Origin: Struthio camelus
Taxonomy: Eukaryota > Chordata > Aves > Struthioniformes > Struthionidae
Direction of reading: 5' to 3'
Assembly: GCF_040807025.1 (NCBI RefSeq)
Contig: NC_090964.1
Coordinates: 7,898,214 to 7,962,213, forward strand
Length of the DNA: 64,000 bases
The translations under genes and the position numbers were made by a program. The number at the start of each line of letters is the position of its first letter. Position 1 is the stretch's first letter. Under the pieces are notes generated by a model. It made no database searches, was not told where the DNA came from, and was given only the letters and a program-made list of their open reading frames with translations. Below are positions 52,401-64,000 of the stretch, piece by piece.

Positions 52401-55400
52401 CAGCCTCTTCAGACTTTTCAGCAGCTGCAGAGACAAGGAGGAAAGCGTTCAGACTTGTCCTACTAAGTCACATACTGTGATTAGAAAGGAAGAAAATTCT
52501 GCACTGTGTGAGAGCTTGTTAGAAAGATCCAACTGGCAGACAGCTGTTATCTTGCTCCAAATCAAGCTCCTAAGAAGCTGAACACATGAGGCGCAATTGT
52601 AAAGAAATTAACGTCTCTTTGCTTAAGAAGGACCACCTGAGTACCTTAAATGCATTCAAACATTAATGCTTTCTTCACAGAGGACTGGAATTTAACTTTG
52701 GCTTAAAGAATCAGTAACAGAGACGCATCACACAACTTTGTTGCACAGCAAGCCAAAAAAAGGACTTGGAAGCTTGTGACTCTTAGAAGGTGATGCTCAA
52801 AAAAATCACATCCCTTGGTGTGACTGGGTGGGGGTAATCCTTTCTGAAGTTCTGCAAATTAAACCCTCAGAGAAGGAAGGTTTATAGATGCTCTTGAAGA
52901 TGTAAGAAGGAACCCTGATCTCCTGTGCCAGACCCTCCACGGGGCAAGGGTTGGTGACAGTCTCTCTCCTCACAACTACAGTCTGTGCTATCTACCAGAA
53001 AGACAACTGACCCCTTCCAGAACCACTGCCTGTAGCCTCACTTTTGCTCCCTTCCCTTCACCACACACTAGCAAAGAATGTTTCTTTCTTCCATATGCAC
53101 ACTGCCAAGCGAGGCACTGCCAGGTTCAGGCACATCAAGCTACTCCACCTGCCAGGGAGAGAAGAGGAACCCTTTCTGACTTGCACCCTAGACAAGAGCG
53201 GTTGCTGGTGAAGCAGAGGTACTTGTACCTCTGCCACCTAGACAATTTTGAGAAATTGCTTCACCGAGATTTCTGTAGATTTTTTAGCTACAGTAAAGGT
53301 CATAGCACAGATCTAACTGTATCTAACTGTACCACTGCCCCTCATGTTATTTCCTGCATCACGGCTATAGCCACAGATCAGCCTAATCAGCATTCCCATT
53401 GTTATAGCACCTATACAGGCCAGCTTTGTTCAGCACTGTTGTGCTATATGCCATACAAAGGGCTGTCCCTGACCCAGAAGGTCTTCTCTTTAAAGCACTG
53501 TACTCATGCTCAAATCAGCACTCTGTTGGCATAAGCTATTCCAATCACCCCCTGCTTCCATCATGCAAGGGTCAAAGAGGTTTAGAGTGACTTTTGAAGG
53601 AAATAACTTCTCTTAACATATTTAAAGAGCGCTCAAACTTTCAGAGAGAGTACTCCTTGACACAGAGATAAGAGTTCATCTAGCTTAAGCAGAACTACAC
53701 AGTGGTTTCCGTTCACCGGGGCCACTGCCCCATCTCTGTTATATTTAGGACTTTGTTACCAAGGCTGAAGGCTTTTTTTTTTTCTTGTTTGTTTTGGATC
53801 AGTTAAACATTTTGATACCAACAATAACTGTTTTCCAGCACTCTGCAGATGGGATGCAAATGAGGATGTAACACTTCTAGAGGCACTCTAACAATAGCAA
53901 AACAGGTCTCAAAATCTCTATCCTTGCAACTGCAGACTGATGTTAGTGCAGAGACTGCTCCAGATTCACAGGATCTGGTGCAGGTAACACATTCATGCTC
54001 AACACTCTATCAGCAGCTCAACTCATCCGGGGTGGGGGGAGGGGGGCAGCACAGCAATCCAATTGGGCTAAAAACCCTGAAGTCCTTTCGGTTTTCCAGA
54101 ACTGCTGTGATTTGCCAGACCTGTTGCTCGATAAACCCACTCACAAGCCAAGACACCAAACAGGGGCAGCAGAGCTGCAGACACAGCCCACCTCTGCTGC
54201 CTCACCCCAAGCCGCCGCGGCAGAGCCTACCAAAGCTCATGGGTCAGGTTCCCTTTGGGAAGCTCTGTGTGGCCAAGATCCTTTTGGCACCAGCAATGCA
54301 GGGATTTGGACTAGCACGTGCAAAGCCCGTGTTGGAAGGAAGGGGGCAGGAAGGGACAGAAAGAAGGATGGATCGCATGATTAGATGAAGTAAAATGGGG
54401 CAATATTAAAACAGTAAAGCCTCTGTGAGCTGGTCACCTTCCTAGGGAGAGCTTTCACAGCTTATGAAATCCTACCATAAGAGTAAGGGAAAACTCCTTC
54501 TGTTATCCTTGATGTCATCCCAATTATTTTCTAGATACACTCCACCGTAGCATCTTCAACAACTCTTTGCTGTTTGGTTATATGTTGCCTTCAGGGTTGA
54601 AATTCAACAGGAAAAGCGCTATTCTCAACTGAGTTCATCTGAATATTTTGTACATACAGGGGAAACTGACTGTGGTTTGAGAGCAGAGGACCCACACAGC
54701 CGATCCACAATACTTCTCACTGGGACTAGTTTATTCCACTCCACTGCTGTCAGTGGTCAGAAACCTCTCTGCATCTTAAAAAGCAGAGCTCTTTCCAGTC
54801 ACGGTAGCTAAGTTAACAAGTTGGCTTTCTGAAAAGCCACCATACGTTTACTCTTGCCTATCAAGACAGAGCCTGTGTGTCACTTCAACCAAGCTTTTAT
54901 GCTGGCACATTCATTAGAAATGTTACTACAGTTTGGAGTTCAGCAGATTTTTCCAGCCGAGTTGTAAATCTCAAAATGACGCTGTCAGGAAATAAGGAAT
55001 TTCTGTTACCTGCGTCAGCAGTGACACCTTAGATTGTCAGATAAGTATATTAACAACTGCATGCTTATTGGCACCGTCCAAGTGGAACACAGCCCAGCAC
55101 TATCTGGGTAGGAGGATACCTGGAAGCTGCGTTTGGACAGCATAGCAGAACCCTGCTGTGCCTGAACCTCTGTGGGCCACAGGTACAGTCGTGCACAAGA
55201 GCCACAGGTACAGTCGTGCACAAGAGCCACAAAGCAAGACAATGATGCAACAAGACTTAAGAACTTGTATCAAATATTTCCTATGGAAACTAGCTGATAC
55301 AATACGCTCTGTTGCCTGCAGCTGAAATCAGCTAAGCAGGCTCAAATCTGACAGCTCCTCTCAGAAATAACTATGATTCTACGAGTTTTATGAGAAAAAG

Positions 55401-57705
55401 GCAGCCAGGTAGAAGACAGAAAATTCACAAAGGGGCTTGCATCTTATGGGACACCAGAAAAAACACATACAAGAAAGCTCTTCTAAAACACCCCGGTGCG
55501 GAGTAAAGTTTCAGTCAGTCAGCCACAAGATACAAATAAGAAAAACTTGGCTTTGTTAGTTCCAGTGCCAATACAGTCTTGTTTAACATAGGTGGATTAT
55601 TTTCTTTTTTCTAAAAGAAGTTAGCCAGACCGTTACTATGCTAACAACACACACTAATATCAGATTAGTGCAGCATGGCCTGGCCCCATCCTCTTCATGA
55701 GGATTTTCTCCTGTTCACATTTCCCTTACCTTCTCTCTTCCCCTAGAAGAGGAGCAGTCCCGAAGCAGAGTTTGTACCCTCTCTACTGGAAAAAGTCGTC
55801 ATTTGCAAACCATGACAACAGCATCCAAAGTGTCGCACTGTTTTGTGTCGGCAGCCCAACTTTCCCTCAAGGTAATATTAATACTCAACACCTTTCAGCA
55901 AGGCAGTTTACAGTCCTACACAACAGAGAGTAAATATTGGTCTTTCACATTACTGATAAGATGTTTCAGAACAGGGCAAGAAAACTCAAGATTTGTAACA
56001 GTGTTGTAACATATGGGGAGCACTCAAAGATGTTGCGGCTAAGTCTTGCTGACATGGTATAGCTATAACTGCTTACAGAGCTGCTGGGTAAAGATTTATA
56101 GCAAAAGAGCAAAGACATTTTCTGACAAACGAACGTGCTCAAAAAGATATGCGATCTGTCAACAACATACAATAGCAACTAAATCTGAGTCTAAGAAGAC
56201 TAACACTTCCGAGGACAGACAGAGTTTAAAGGGTGTCAGAAATGAAAAGGTGTAGGCCACAGGATCTTTCTCCTGGCGAAGGGAGAGGGGGGAAAAAAGT
56301 TTAAAGTCACTGTTACAGCTGGTAACAGCTTGCTAGTGCTAAACACCTTCCCCCCCCCCCCCATTGCAAAACCACATAGAATCAACAGAGAAAGAAGAGA
56401 AAGAAATGACTTAACATTGCAAGGTTACTGGAGGAAAAGTCAGCCTGTGCAAACACTGCCCGAAGACTTACAAAGCCTCAGAAACACAGACAGGCCATCA
56501 TTGCCCCAAGTTTACACAAGGGTCAGGAAAAAGCAGTACCAATACTCTGTTCACAGTATGCTGAGCAGATCTTTGAAATCCTGTGCATGCTCTTAGCACC
56601 AAGAAGCCCCAAAGCCCCCTGGACGCAGCAGCTTCTCTGCAATCACCCAGTTCCATTTTGGGGTGCAGGGCCCCACCAGCTAAACCCTCCTAGCCTTGGC
56701 TGAGAGGGCGAGAGAAGGAATCAGAAGTTCAGCTCGATTCCAATTTCAAGTTTCAGATGAAAAAGCAATTAATCAGAAGCCTCATACAAGAGTTCCTGTC
56801 AGTGGTTATCAAGCAACAGACGTAGCCAAACGGCACTAAACAGATTTGAAGCACAAGCTGGGGACGGCAACAGACGCCGTCCCGCGTGGAGACGGGCTAG
56901 AGGCGTTAACGCTTCCCCAAGGCCAGAGACGGGATCCAAAGTCAGGGCCCGAATTAAAACTCGGGAACTCCTGGCGCTGCCTGCGCCTCTCCAGAGAGCG
57001 GAGCGGCGTGGCGGCATCGATCGCCCCCGGCGCCTCGCGCTCCCGTCACCGCCGGCCGGGATCCCACGCACGACGTCGCGCGCGAGAGAGACCGCAGCGC
57101 TCTCCGCCATCGGCCCAGTGCCAGGGCAAGGCTCTCCGCCAGCAAGGAGCTCTCCTGGCTCGGCCGCCCTGCCTCTGCCACGAACAGCGTCTCGTCTACG
57201 TGCAACGAAGAGGGGAAAAAGGGGAGAGAAAAAACAAACCAAACCCAAATCCACGCCAAAAACGGACAAGTCAGCGAAGACCTCAAGCGCCAGCCTAACG
57301 CAGACCGTCTCCTCCGGCAGCCCCGGGGCGCCCCGGCGGGGGGAACCGACCGAACCCGCCCCAGTCCGCGGCGAGCCCCGGGCGCTCCCCGCGGCGCCGC
57401 CCGGCCCGGGGGCCTCCAGCCGGCGGCCCCCCCCCCGCCGGGCCGAGGCCGCGGGAGCCCCGGGGCGGGCGCCACCCCCCCCCGCGCTGCCCCCAGCCCC
57501 GGAGGAAGGCAGGCCCAGCTCGGCCCGGCCCGGCCCTTCTCCCCGGCCCCTGGCGGGGCGGCCCCCGCCTTCCCGCAGGCCCCGCCGGGCGGGGGGATCC
57601 CCGACCCCCGGCCCCGCCGCCGCCCCCCGTCACCTTCTTCGGCTCCGAGCTGCCCGCCAGCCGCGACTGCAGCTTGCCCACAACTTCCAGCACCGACTCC
57701 GCCAT
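44546..57705 (-). CDS. ELOA: Elongin-A (RNA polymerase II elongation factor subunit)
   Basis: Active subunit of the elongin (SIII) complex with elongins B and C: it suppresses Pol II pausing and, with CUL5/RBX2, ubiquitinates stalled Pol II. Exons in gene order: 57705-57634, 52424-52368, 51678-51560, 50660-49442, 47985-47871, 47381-47226, 46757-46660, 46343-46163, 45868-45757, 45445-45294, 44607-44546; 780 residues (human 798 or 772 by start). Residues 1 to about 83 are the TFIIS N-terminal (LW) domain, with LPITVDIL and ETGVGKTVN. Exon 4 (406 codons) is a charged, Ser/Lys-rich, probably disordered region containing [20 protein letters not shown]. The conserved elongin-A region starts near 539 ([18 protein letters not shown]) and includes QLYRIEE.NH and [10 protein letters not shown]. 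The C-terminus is FKNRFSRR. Long T tracts lie on several introns' splice sites. Identity is firm. Confidence 0.97.
47386..47415 (-). repeat. T30 tract in an ELOA splice acceptor
   Basis: Thirty A on + (T on the gene strand) form the pyrimidine tract directly before the acceptor of the exon 47381-47226 (TTTACAG then CAGTG). Confidence 0.9.
48404..48431 (-). repeat. T28 tract within ELOA intron 4
   Basis: A run of 28 A on + lies in the same intron as the tract at 49390, about 420 bp upstream of exon 5 in gene order. Confidence 0.85.
49390..49424 (-). repeat. T35 tract just after ELOA exon 4 donor
   Basis: About 35 A on + (T on the gene strand) begin some 17 bp downstream of the GTAAGTG donor of the large exon 4. 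U-rich sequence in this position is the classic site of TIA1 action on 5' splice sites. Confidence 0.88.
52425..57633 (-). other. ELOA intron 1
   Basis: This is the largest intron in the window, 5.2 kb. It holds the 25-bp duplication at 55176-55225 and a C run near 56350. I see no nested gene, small RNA or interspersed repeat I can defend. Confidence 0.6.
55176..55225. repeat. 25-bp perfect tandem duplication in ELOA intron 1
   Basis: Two identical copies beginning GCCACAGGTACAGTCGTGCA start at 55176 and 55201, followed by a partial third (GCCACAA). Identity is complete, so the duplication is recent. Confidence 0.92.
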
Positions 57706-58060
57706 TTTTACTGCTGGACAGGCCGCGGCGGCGGAAGCGGCTTCACCGCCCGCTAGCCGCGCGGCGCTTCCCCCGCCGCCGCCGCCATCTTGGCTCCGGG
57801 CAGGAAGCGGAAGCCGCTCGACGGCTCCCCCGGCCCCCGGCGGCCATGGCGGGTGCGGGCAAGGCCCCGGAGGGGCCATCTTGGGGCCTGGCGCGGCGTC
57901 GCTGTGGCGGGAGGCAGCGCCATCTTGGGTGCTGGCAGGGCGCTGCCTGAGGGCTTTCCTCACGGGCCTGGCAGCCGCTGTCCCCGTGTCGCGGCGGGTG
58001 CCTCGCTGGTGGGCCACAGCGACGCGTGCTAGAGCCTTGCGCCGAGCCTGGTGGGCTCAG
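57000..58060 (-). promoter_or_regulatory. ELOA CpG-island promoter with repeated YY1 motifs
   Basis: This CpG island covers exon 1, the start of intron 1 and the upstream region. CCATCTTGG, the core of the YY1 site CCAAGATGG on the gene strand, occurs at 57784-57792, 57876-57884 and 57920-57928; the start codon itself sits in AAAATGGCGG. An ETS-like AGGAAGCGGAAG lies at 57802-57813. Confidence 0.75.
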
Positions 58061-61000
58061 GGAGCTGTAAGGGTCTGTGTCCCTCGGCCTGATGTCCCCT
58101 TGGCTTGGCATCCCCTCATCTCGACGTCCCCTCGGCCCGCTGTCCCTCAGACCAACGTCCCCTCCTCGGCAGACCGCAACCCGCTCCGGTCCCGCCGGTC
58201 CCTTCCCAGGCAAACCAACCTCAACAGGCGTCCGCAGCCGCCGATGCAGAGTGGTTCCCAGTCATCCCCACTCCTTCGGAAAGCAGGGCAGGATTTTGGC
58301 TTCCTTGTCTGATACTTAACACTTTTATTTGTAGTATTTTAATACTTAAGACTAAACAAAGCTGATCTTCGAACTCAGAACACATTCTTGCTTTCCATGT
58401 TTTCCCCTCCTGTTGCTAAGAATTGCCAACAGCTTGGCTTCGCTGCCGCTCAGTTCCTCCAGTTTTGTACCGTGGGATACCCGAAAGAATTAATGACGCT
58501 AGTGATACAATAACTGGACAGCTCAGGACCCCGTATGCCTCCCTTGAGCTCTCATCGCATCCCAGTGAGGTGCTAGGAGAGCTCCTCGTGCCTCTGCTGA
58601 ACACCCCTCCGAGGAACCGCGTGGGCGGCAGGGAGAGAGCAGCACCTCCGACTCCTCTAGCCTTCATCACTGCAGCGCAGGAAAACGGTCCCCCAGCGTT
58701 CAGGACAGTCTTTCTGCACGCTTGGAAGTGATTGTTGGTTTGTACCTTTTCCTGTTTGCTCTGAATAGCCAACTGCTCTAGCAAGGCTGGTGGAAACATG
58801 ACTACAAAGTAGATTTCTAAATCAGTTAATGGCCAAAGGCGAACTGGCTTGGGCTGTCAGCCATCCAGGGTAGGGGTTCCTGATGCCACAGGCTCCTCGG
58901 TACCTGCTGGGGCTGCCCCAGGGCTGCTGTCCCCAGCATTCACACAGCAAAGCAGGGGGATGTGAGTAGCAGAACATGCGGCGGGTGAAAGCCCAAGGTG
59001 CGCAGCCAGCAGCTCCTCCCAAAATGCCTGTCTGAAACCCCCTCTGAGCTAGACTGGGTCTTTGGCTCTGTCCTCACTGCCTCACTCTTGGCAGCGGCCA
59101 GATAATCATGATCAGCCTTCAGTTTACTGCCTTCTCCAGACACTGGCACTGACTGTAATGATGCACTTGGCTAGAGCAGCGCCGAATCTAGCCCTTTCCA
59201 TGCCTCTCAGGACTCTGCTGAGGGCAGCTGTCCTTGCATCACCCCAAAAGCCTGGTGTAAATGTAGACCTGATAAGAGCAGTCAGCTGGCTGGGAGGAGA
59301 GAGGAGGGAGGAGGATGTTGTGTGGGGAAAGTTGAAGGGTCCCTGTCTCTTAACCAGCTGAGCACATGAGCCCAGTGCTGGTCAGAGCTTCCTCCCTGGA
59401 CTGACCTGTTGTAACAGCAAGGTAAGAAGCAGACACAGCCTGTAGATAAGTCATGGAAAGCCAGGGCTCACCCTCTTTGACAGCAGAATTTGCAGAGAGA
59501 CTTTGTGTGGGGCATGGGAGCTGCTGAATTTGAATGTAAATGGAGAATAATGTCATGGGGAGATACTTCTTTTTTTCAAATGGGGTGGGGGTAATTATTG
59601 GCAGCAAAATAGTGGCCAGAGCTGTAGTTTCCATGTAGTTTTCCAGGTAAGCTTGGTGTTTGCTGTGATTGTTCCTGCAGCTCAGGGAACACAGGGCTGG
59701 GGGCATGGCAGCTAAACCTGTTTGATTAGCTATTAAAGAAAATAGCCCTGGTGAAACTTCCTGAAGATATCACTCAGCACAGGTCCTTCTTTGCTGTTAG
59801 CTCCCTAATACAGAGTCAGCCAGTGGTGCAGAGCTGAGATTAGCAGCACTGACAGGACATGAGGACAACTACTGCCTTTTAAGAGAAGTTTAAACAACTG
59901 GAAAAAAGCCCTGTCTTCCCAGTTTTCTGTCTGGGCCCTTTGAAATCTCTTCAAACCATTTCAACTCCCAGGATTAATCCAGCAGACGGGATTAGGCTGT
60001 ATGAAAAAATATTCCTTTCAAGTAACCACAGTGATATTTCAATCAGAAGCAGCAATGATGTCCCATTTTAAATTAACTGCAGGTAGTAAAGGTTGCCAGC
60101 TGCATTTCTGGGCTTCCCGGAAGGAGTTAGCACGGCTTTTGGAGCTCACTGCCCCTTGGCCAGGCAGCCCTGCTCCCAGCCCCGAACAGCGTCCATATAA
60201 CACCTTGCTACTGACCGTGTTCCTCTGCGGTTCTGCTGTGAGGCTCTGGTACCAGCAGGGTAGGAAGCAGTGAGATTTGGGATGATAGTTTTATGGCCAA
60301 AATCATGGCAATCCGGAGGGCACAAGGGATCTGACAGATCCTCAGAGCAGCCCAAGTCATTTATTTCACGGGGCCAAACCCTCCTGCCCCAGCAGGCTGC
60401 GGACCCCAACCTGGCATCTGCCCTGCTGGGACTGGTCTCAGCGTTGGGAGGCAGCGGGTCAGCCACCTTCCCTGCAGGACAAATCCTTCTTCTTTTCCAG
60501 TTTGTTAGGCAGCAAAGAGGTTCTTGCAGTAGCGTATCTCAGAGAGATGCAGGTCTGATCCCTTGAGGGATCTGGAGAGAAAGTCTAGAAAAAAACACTT
60601 TTATTCCATGGGAAACTCCAATATTTAACATATATTTTCAATTGAAATACAGCTGAAAAGCTGAAATTGAAAAATTTCCTGGGGAATGGACAGTTTGAAC
60701 AAAATGTGTGTTTGGAAACATCAAAACATTTCTGTTCTGAAAGGGTTCATTTTCCTAGTTCTAAGCTGGGTGTCAGAAACTATTTAATATACAAATACAC
60801 AGAGAGCGCGGCATATGCGTCCCAGTTTCAGAAGGACTGACTCCTGGCTCCAGGATATGACACTATTATAGGCTTTTCCTCAGCGGTGTAAACTGGGGTA
60901 GTGGCCATGAAACGCCACGATACCAGGGATAGTTCAAGCGCCTGGGACTTCTCTCCTGAATCCTCTTGGTTTCTGTGCAGAGCCAGGAAAGAGCAGGGTC

Positions 61001-61795
61001 TGCAGGCGCCCGCGTCTTTCTTGCTCCCTCTGCTCACTCACTGGCAGGCTGAGCCCTGCAGGGCTGGGCACCGCTGCCCTCCTCCTCTGACTCAGCTCTG
61101 CATCCTCCTTCCCAGAAGGGACTTTTACTAAACTTTTCCCTTCTCCATGTTTTTGCTGAGGTCTCTAAGTGTCTGGAAGAGCACGTAATGCCCCTCTTCC
61201 CCTTCGCCCAGTGCTAAATACGAGCTGATTACGCAGTTCCAAGAAACCTGATCTTTATGGCCAAGCGTAATAAACAGCACCGAGACATGTGAGATGGAGC
61301 AGTAACAGCTATTTCTGGCCTGCAGTGGATTTGTTCCCCCAATATATTGGCTGCTCCTAGCTCCCTTGGAGGAGATGAGGTCACTGTTGAATTTCAATCT
61401 GCAATTTCAAGCTGGAATTTGGGAACATTCAAAAATTGGATTTTTTTTGTAGATTTTTTTTCCCCTTTCACCTCCACTGTGAAGCGAGTGAAAAATTTCC
61501 ACTCTGAAAATCCTTTTTTAACACAGGCAAGGCAACGACACTGGTTGAGGACTGAATTGGGCTAGAGTCAGGGATAGTGCCTAGGTCTCCCCTCTCCCGG
61601 TCCTGGCCCTTGATGCCTTTCAGTCAGCTTAGAAGGGTACAGGGCTTGGGAAGCAGTTTTCATCTATCCTGCCTGACCCGAAGAGTATGTAAAGTAGTGG
61701 AAGTTTTTCCCGCATCCACTGCTTAGTGTGTCTCATAGAGCAGAAGGACCCCTACAGCCCTGTTACAGGGCTCCTAACCTCTACTTTCTTGCCAG
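58060..61795. other. ELOA-KLHL31-like intergenic sequence
   Basis: No coding exon is recognised. The stretch must contain the promoter and probably a noncoding first exon of the KLHL31-like gene, since its coding exon starts at a splice acceptor, but I could not place them. Near 58080-58165 there is a short degenerate repeat (GACGTCCCCTCGGCC-like units). Two AT-rich patches (60600-60740 and 61380-61510) share GAAAAATTTCC and may be old repeat debris. Confidence 0.45.
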
Positions 61796-61817
61796 GTCCC
61801 ATTTTGATGCCACCAAG

Positions 61818-63007
61818 ATGGCACCCAAAAAGAAACCCACCAAAAAGTCTAAGGTGGTCAAAGGAGATGCATCCATCACCCCTATGATGGTGGAAGACGC
61901 TCTGCTGGATGTTGAACACCTCAATCACTTGAATGGTTTGTACGACAGCGGCTCCAACGGCTTCCACTGCACAGCTACGGAGGTTGAAGCGCCGGACCAT
62001 GGAGCCGGCCTTCTGGAAGGGGTGAACAAGATGCGCCAGGAGCGCTTCCTCTGTGATCTCACCATTGCCACCAAAACAAAGTCCTTTGAGGTGCATAAAC
62101 TCATCCTGGCTTCCTGCAGCATGTACTTCCACAGCCTGTTGCAGAGAGACCCCCAGCTGCACCGGGTGGAGGTCCACAACATCTCCCCGCTGGGCTTGAC
62201 TTCTGTCATCACATACGCTTACACAGGGAAGCTGAGCCTCTCGCTGTACACCATCGGGAGCACCATCGCTGCAGCCACCCAGCTGCAGGTGCCAGCGCTG
62301 CTGAACATGTGCAGCGACTTCCTCATTCAGGAGATGGATGTGGAGAACTGTGTGTATATCGCCAACATCTCGGCCACGTACAGCCTCAACCAGGTGAAGG
62401 ACGCCACCCAGAAATTCATCCGGGAAAACTTCCTGGAGTTCTCCAAGACTGACCAGTTCATGAAACTCCCCTTTGATCAGATCAATGAGCTGCTGATGGA
62501 CGATGGCCTGCAGATTCCCAGCGAGGTTGCAGCCTTCCAGATAGCTGTGAAGTGGCTGGAGTTTGACCCGAAACGGGTCCGGTACGCTGCTGACCTCCTG
62601 AGCAACATTCGATTTGGCACAATCTCAGCTCCAGACTTGGTCAACCATGTGCAACCTGTGCCACGCATGATGCAAGATCCGCAGTGCCACAAGCTCCTCG
62701 TGGATGCCATGAACTACCATCTGCTTCCCTACCAGCAAAACACACTTCAGTCTAGGAGAACCAGGATACGGGGAGGCCAAAGGGTGCTTGTCACAGTCGG
62801 GGGCCGTCCAGCTTTGACTGAGAAAGCTCTTAGCAGGGAAATCAGCTACAGGGATGCAGAGGGAAACTGGAACAAGCTGACAGAGATGCCAGCAAAAAGT
62901 TTTAACCAGTGTGTGGTGGTGATGGATGGGTTCATCTACATCGCAGGTGGGGAAGACCAAAATGATGCCAGGAACCAGGCTAAGCATGCTGTCAGCAGTC
63001 TGAGCAG
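61818..63007 (+). CDS. KLHL31-like BTB-BACK-kelch protein, first coding exon (partial)
   Basis: The first 396 codons (plus two bases) of a kelch-like protein closest, from memory of the family, to KLHL31. KLHL31 is a muscle-enriched BTB-kelch protein thought to act as a CUL3 adaptor. The MAPKKK..KK N-terminus, [40 protein letters not shown] and the linker [20 protein letters not shown] all match that family. Order: basic N-tail, BTB about 73-175, BACK about 180-280, kelch repeats from about 318. The acceptor AG is at 61794-61795 and the donor (CAG then GTAACC) at 63008, where KLHL31 also has an intron after KHAVS. The remaining kelch repeats are not in 63008-64000 and must lie to the right. 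It is divergent from ELOA, 4.1 kb away. It is probably a paralogue rather than KLHL31 itself. Confidence 0.85.
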
Positions 63008-64000
63008 GTAACCTGGGCTCCAACCTGGCCATGGGGTTCCTGGGGAGGGGTTCAGAGCCAGCATGCCCTATGGCCTGTGTCCAGAGAGCATCAAAATAGG
63101 CTCAGAAAGAGTTGTCAATAAGTAGGAGGTTGGTCTAGTGTCTGGGATAAACCTGCTAGGGAGGGACAAAAGCAGTGAGGATCAGCAAAAGATGCTGGAC
63201 TGGGGGAGACCTCCAGGCATTTGATTTGTGTGACCTCAGCTTGTGTTTCCCTTGGGGGCTTTGGCAAACCAGGCTGTGCTGCACACTTTCTTCAGCACCA
63301 TGCAGCACCTGGCGCAGGCCGAGGGCGAGGAAGTGCCTCTTCAAAGCTGCAGTGCTCCACGAAGAGCACTCCTCATTATTTAGCTGTTTTTTTAAGTTCA
63401 GAAGTAGCCCATTTTGATACTCTGGAAAGCTCCCCTTCCAACCACTGGCTGTTCCTCCAACCAGTGCCAGCCCCGACAAGATCTCTAGTTTGGCAGGATT
63501 CATTTTAAGGTAGATTTACTGTCTGCGTGATCCCTATTGCCCTTCAGTTTTTCTCCCCTTCACCTCCCTCTCCTCCTTATTTAAATGATGGAGTTTGTTT
63601 CCTGAATCCCCATAAACCCGTCACTGGATTGCAAAGGGATTGCTATTAAAAGAAAGGTGTAACCATGGCAACCTAACAGGCAGTATTTTGTGTGAAACCT
63701 AAGCCCACACTTCCCATTGCCTCTGCTTGTGGCTTGTCTCAGGGACCTGGGGCTCCACAAGAAATGTTGGCACTACTTGAGGCCATCCCTTCCCTCACCG
63801 GAGACCTACCGTGACCTGTCCCAGTCTGGGATGTGGAGGGATACGGCCCCAGATCACCACCCATCGGTTAGGAGCAGTCACTGGGCTCCTTCTCCTGCAC
63901 TGAGCGAGGTTTTGGGACTCACTGGCAGGTCTCCTTTCTATTTGTAGCCGGTGTCTGAGCCATCCTTTCTGGCCTGGCCTTAGTCCCCGTGGCATCGCTT
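63008..64000 (+). other. KLHL31-like intron, open at the window edge
   Basis: No kelch-repeat exon is seen in the last kilobase (no reading resembling YDPR..W after an acceptor). It is treated as intron sequence. Confidence 0.55.

Noticed and set aside
55365-55390. ATGATTCTACGAG phrase resembling a CR1 tail
   Set aside because: Too short, and not preceded by other CR1 sequence.
57118-58319. Arg/Pro/Ala-rich frames of over 200 codons on both strands around the ELOA CpG island
   Set aside because: Stop-free because of GC content; they cross ELOA exon 1 in other frames and have no recognisable homology.
60600-61510. Two AT-rich patches sharing GAAAAATTTCC as a possible ancient transposon pair
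   Set aside because: Shared word is only 11 bp, with no terminal repeats or target duplication visible.
63717-63947. Possible further exon of the KLHL31-like gene after the acceptor-like CTCAG near 63742
   Set aside because: The translation shows no kelch-repeat residues (no YDP..W or double Gly), so it was not joined.

Overview
This window is a gene-dense, compact vertebrate segment. Gene order and orientation (CNR2, FUCA1, HMGCL and GALE on +, then LYPLA2, PITHD1 and ELOA on -) match the human 1p36.11 block read in reverse. Short introns, strong CpG-island promoters, several GC-rich minisatellites and almost no recognisable interspersed repeats suggest a sauropsid microchromosome, most likely a bird. 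That last step is inference, because no species-specific marker is visible.

Layout. 1-2688: CNR2 upstream region, no gene seen. 2689-3744: CNR2, coding in one exon. 5571-11105: FUCA1, eight exons, with a large minisatellite in intron 1. 13154-16861: HMGCL, nine exons. 18150-23126: GALE, a noncoding first exon plus ten coding exons, with a degenerate minisatellite in intron 1. 24202-24417: the GALE and LYPLA2 poly(A) signals face each other about 200 bp apart. 27024-31417 (-): LYPLA2, nine coding exons, its CpG island near 36.1-36.7 kb and a C-rich minisatellite just inside. 37251-39938 (-): PITHD1, six exons. 44546-57705 (-): ELOA, eleven exons and a 2.9 kb 3'UTR. 61818-63007 (+): the first coding exon of a KLHL31-like BTB-BACK-kelch gene that runs off the right edge.

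The genes do not form one pathway. CNR2 is a lipid-sensing GPCR, FUCA1 a lysosomal glycosidase, HMGCL makes ketone bodies and degrades leucine, GALE runs the Leloir pathway and supplies UDP-sugars, LYPLA2 removes palmitate from proteins, PITHD1 is a PITH-domain protein and ELOA is the elongin elongation/ubiquitin-ligase subunit. They are a conserved housekeeping block. Every splice junction was read by eye; each complete multi-exon gene closes in frame at a length close to its human counterpart (FUCA1 452, HMGCL 321, GALE 347, LYPLA2 232, PITHD1 213, ELOA 780 residues).

I found no CRISPR array, viral element or new multi-gene system. The points most worth a second look are the KLHL31 paralogue beside ELOA, short tandem duplications in three of the six CpG-island promoters, the minisatellite in GALE intron 1 whose units look like splice donors, and long T tracts lying on ELOA splice sites.
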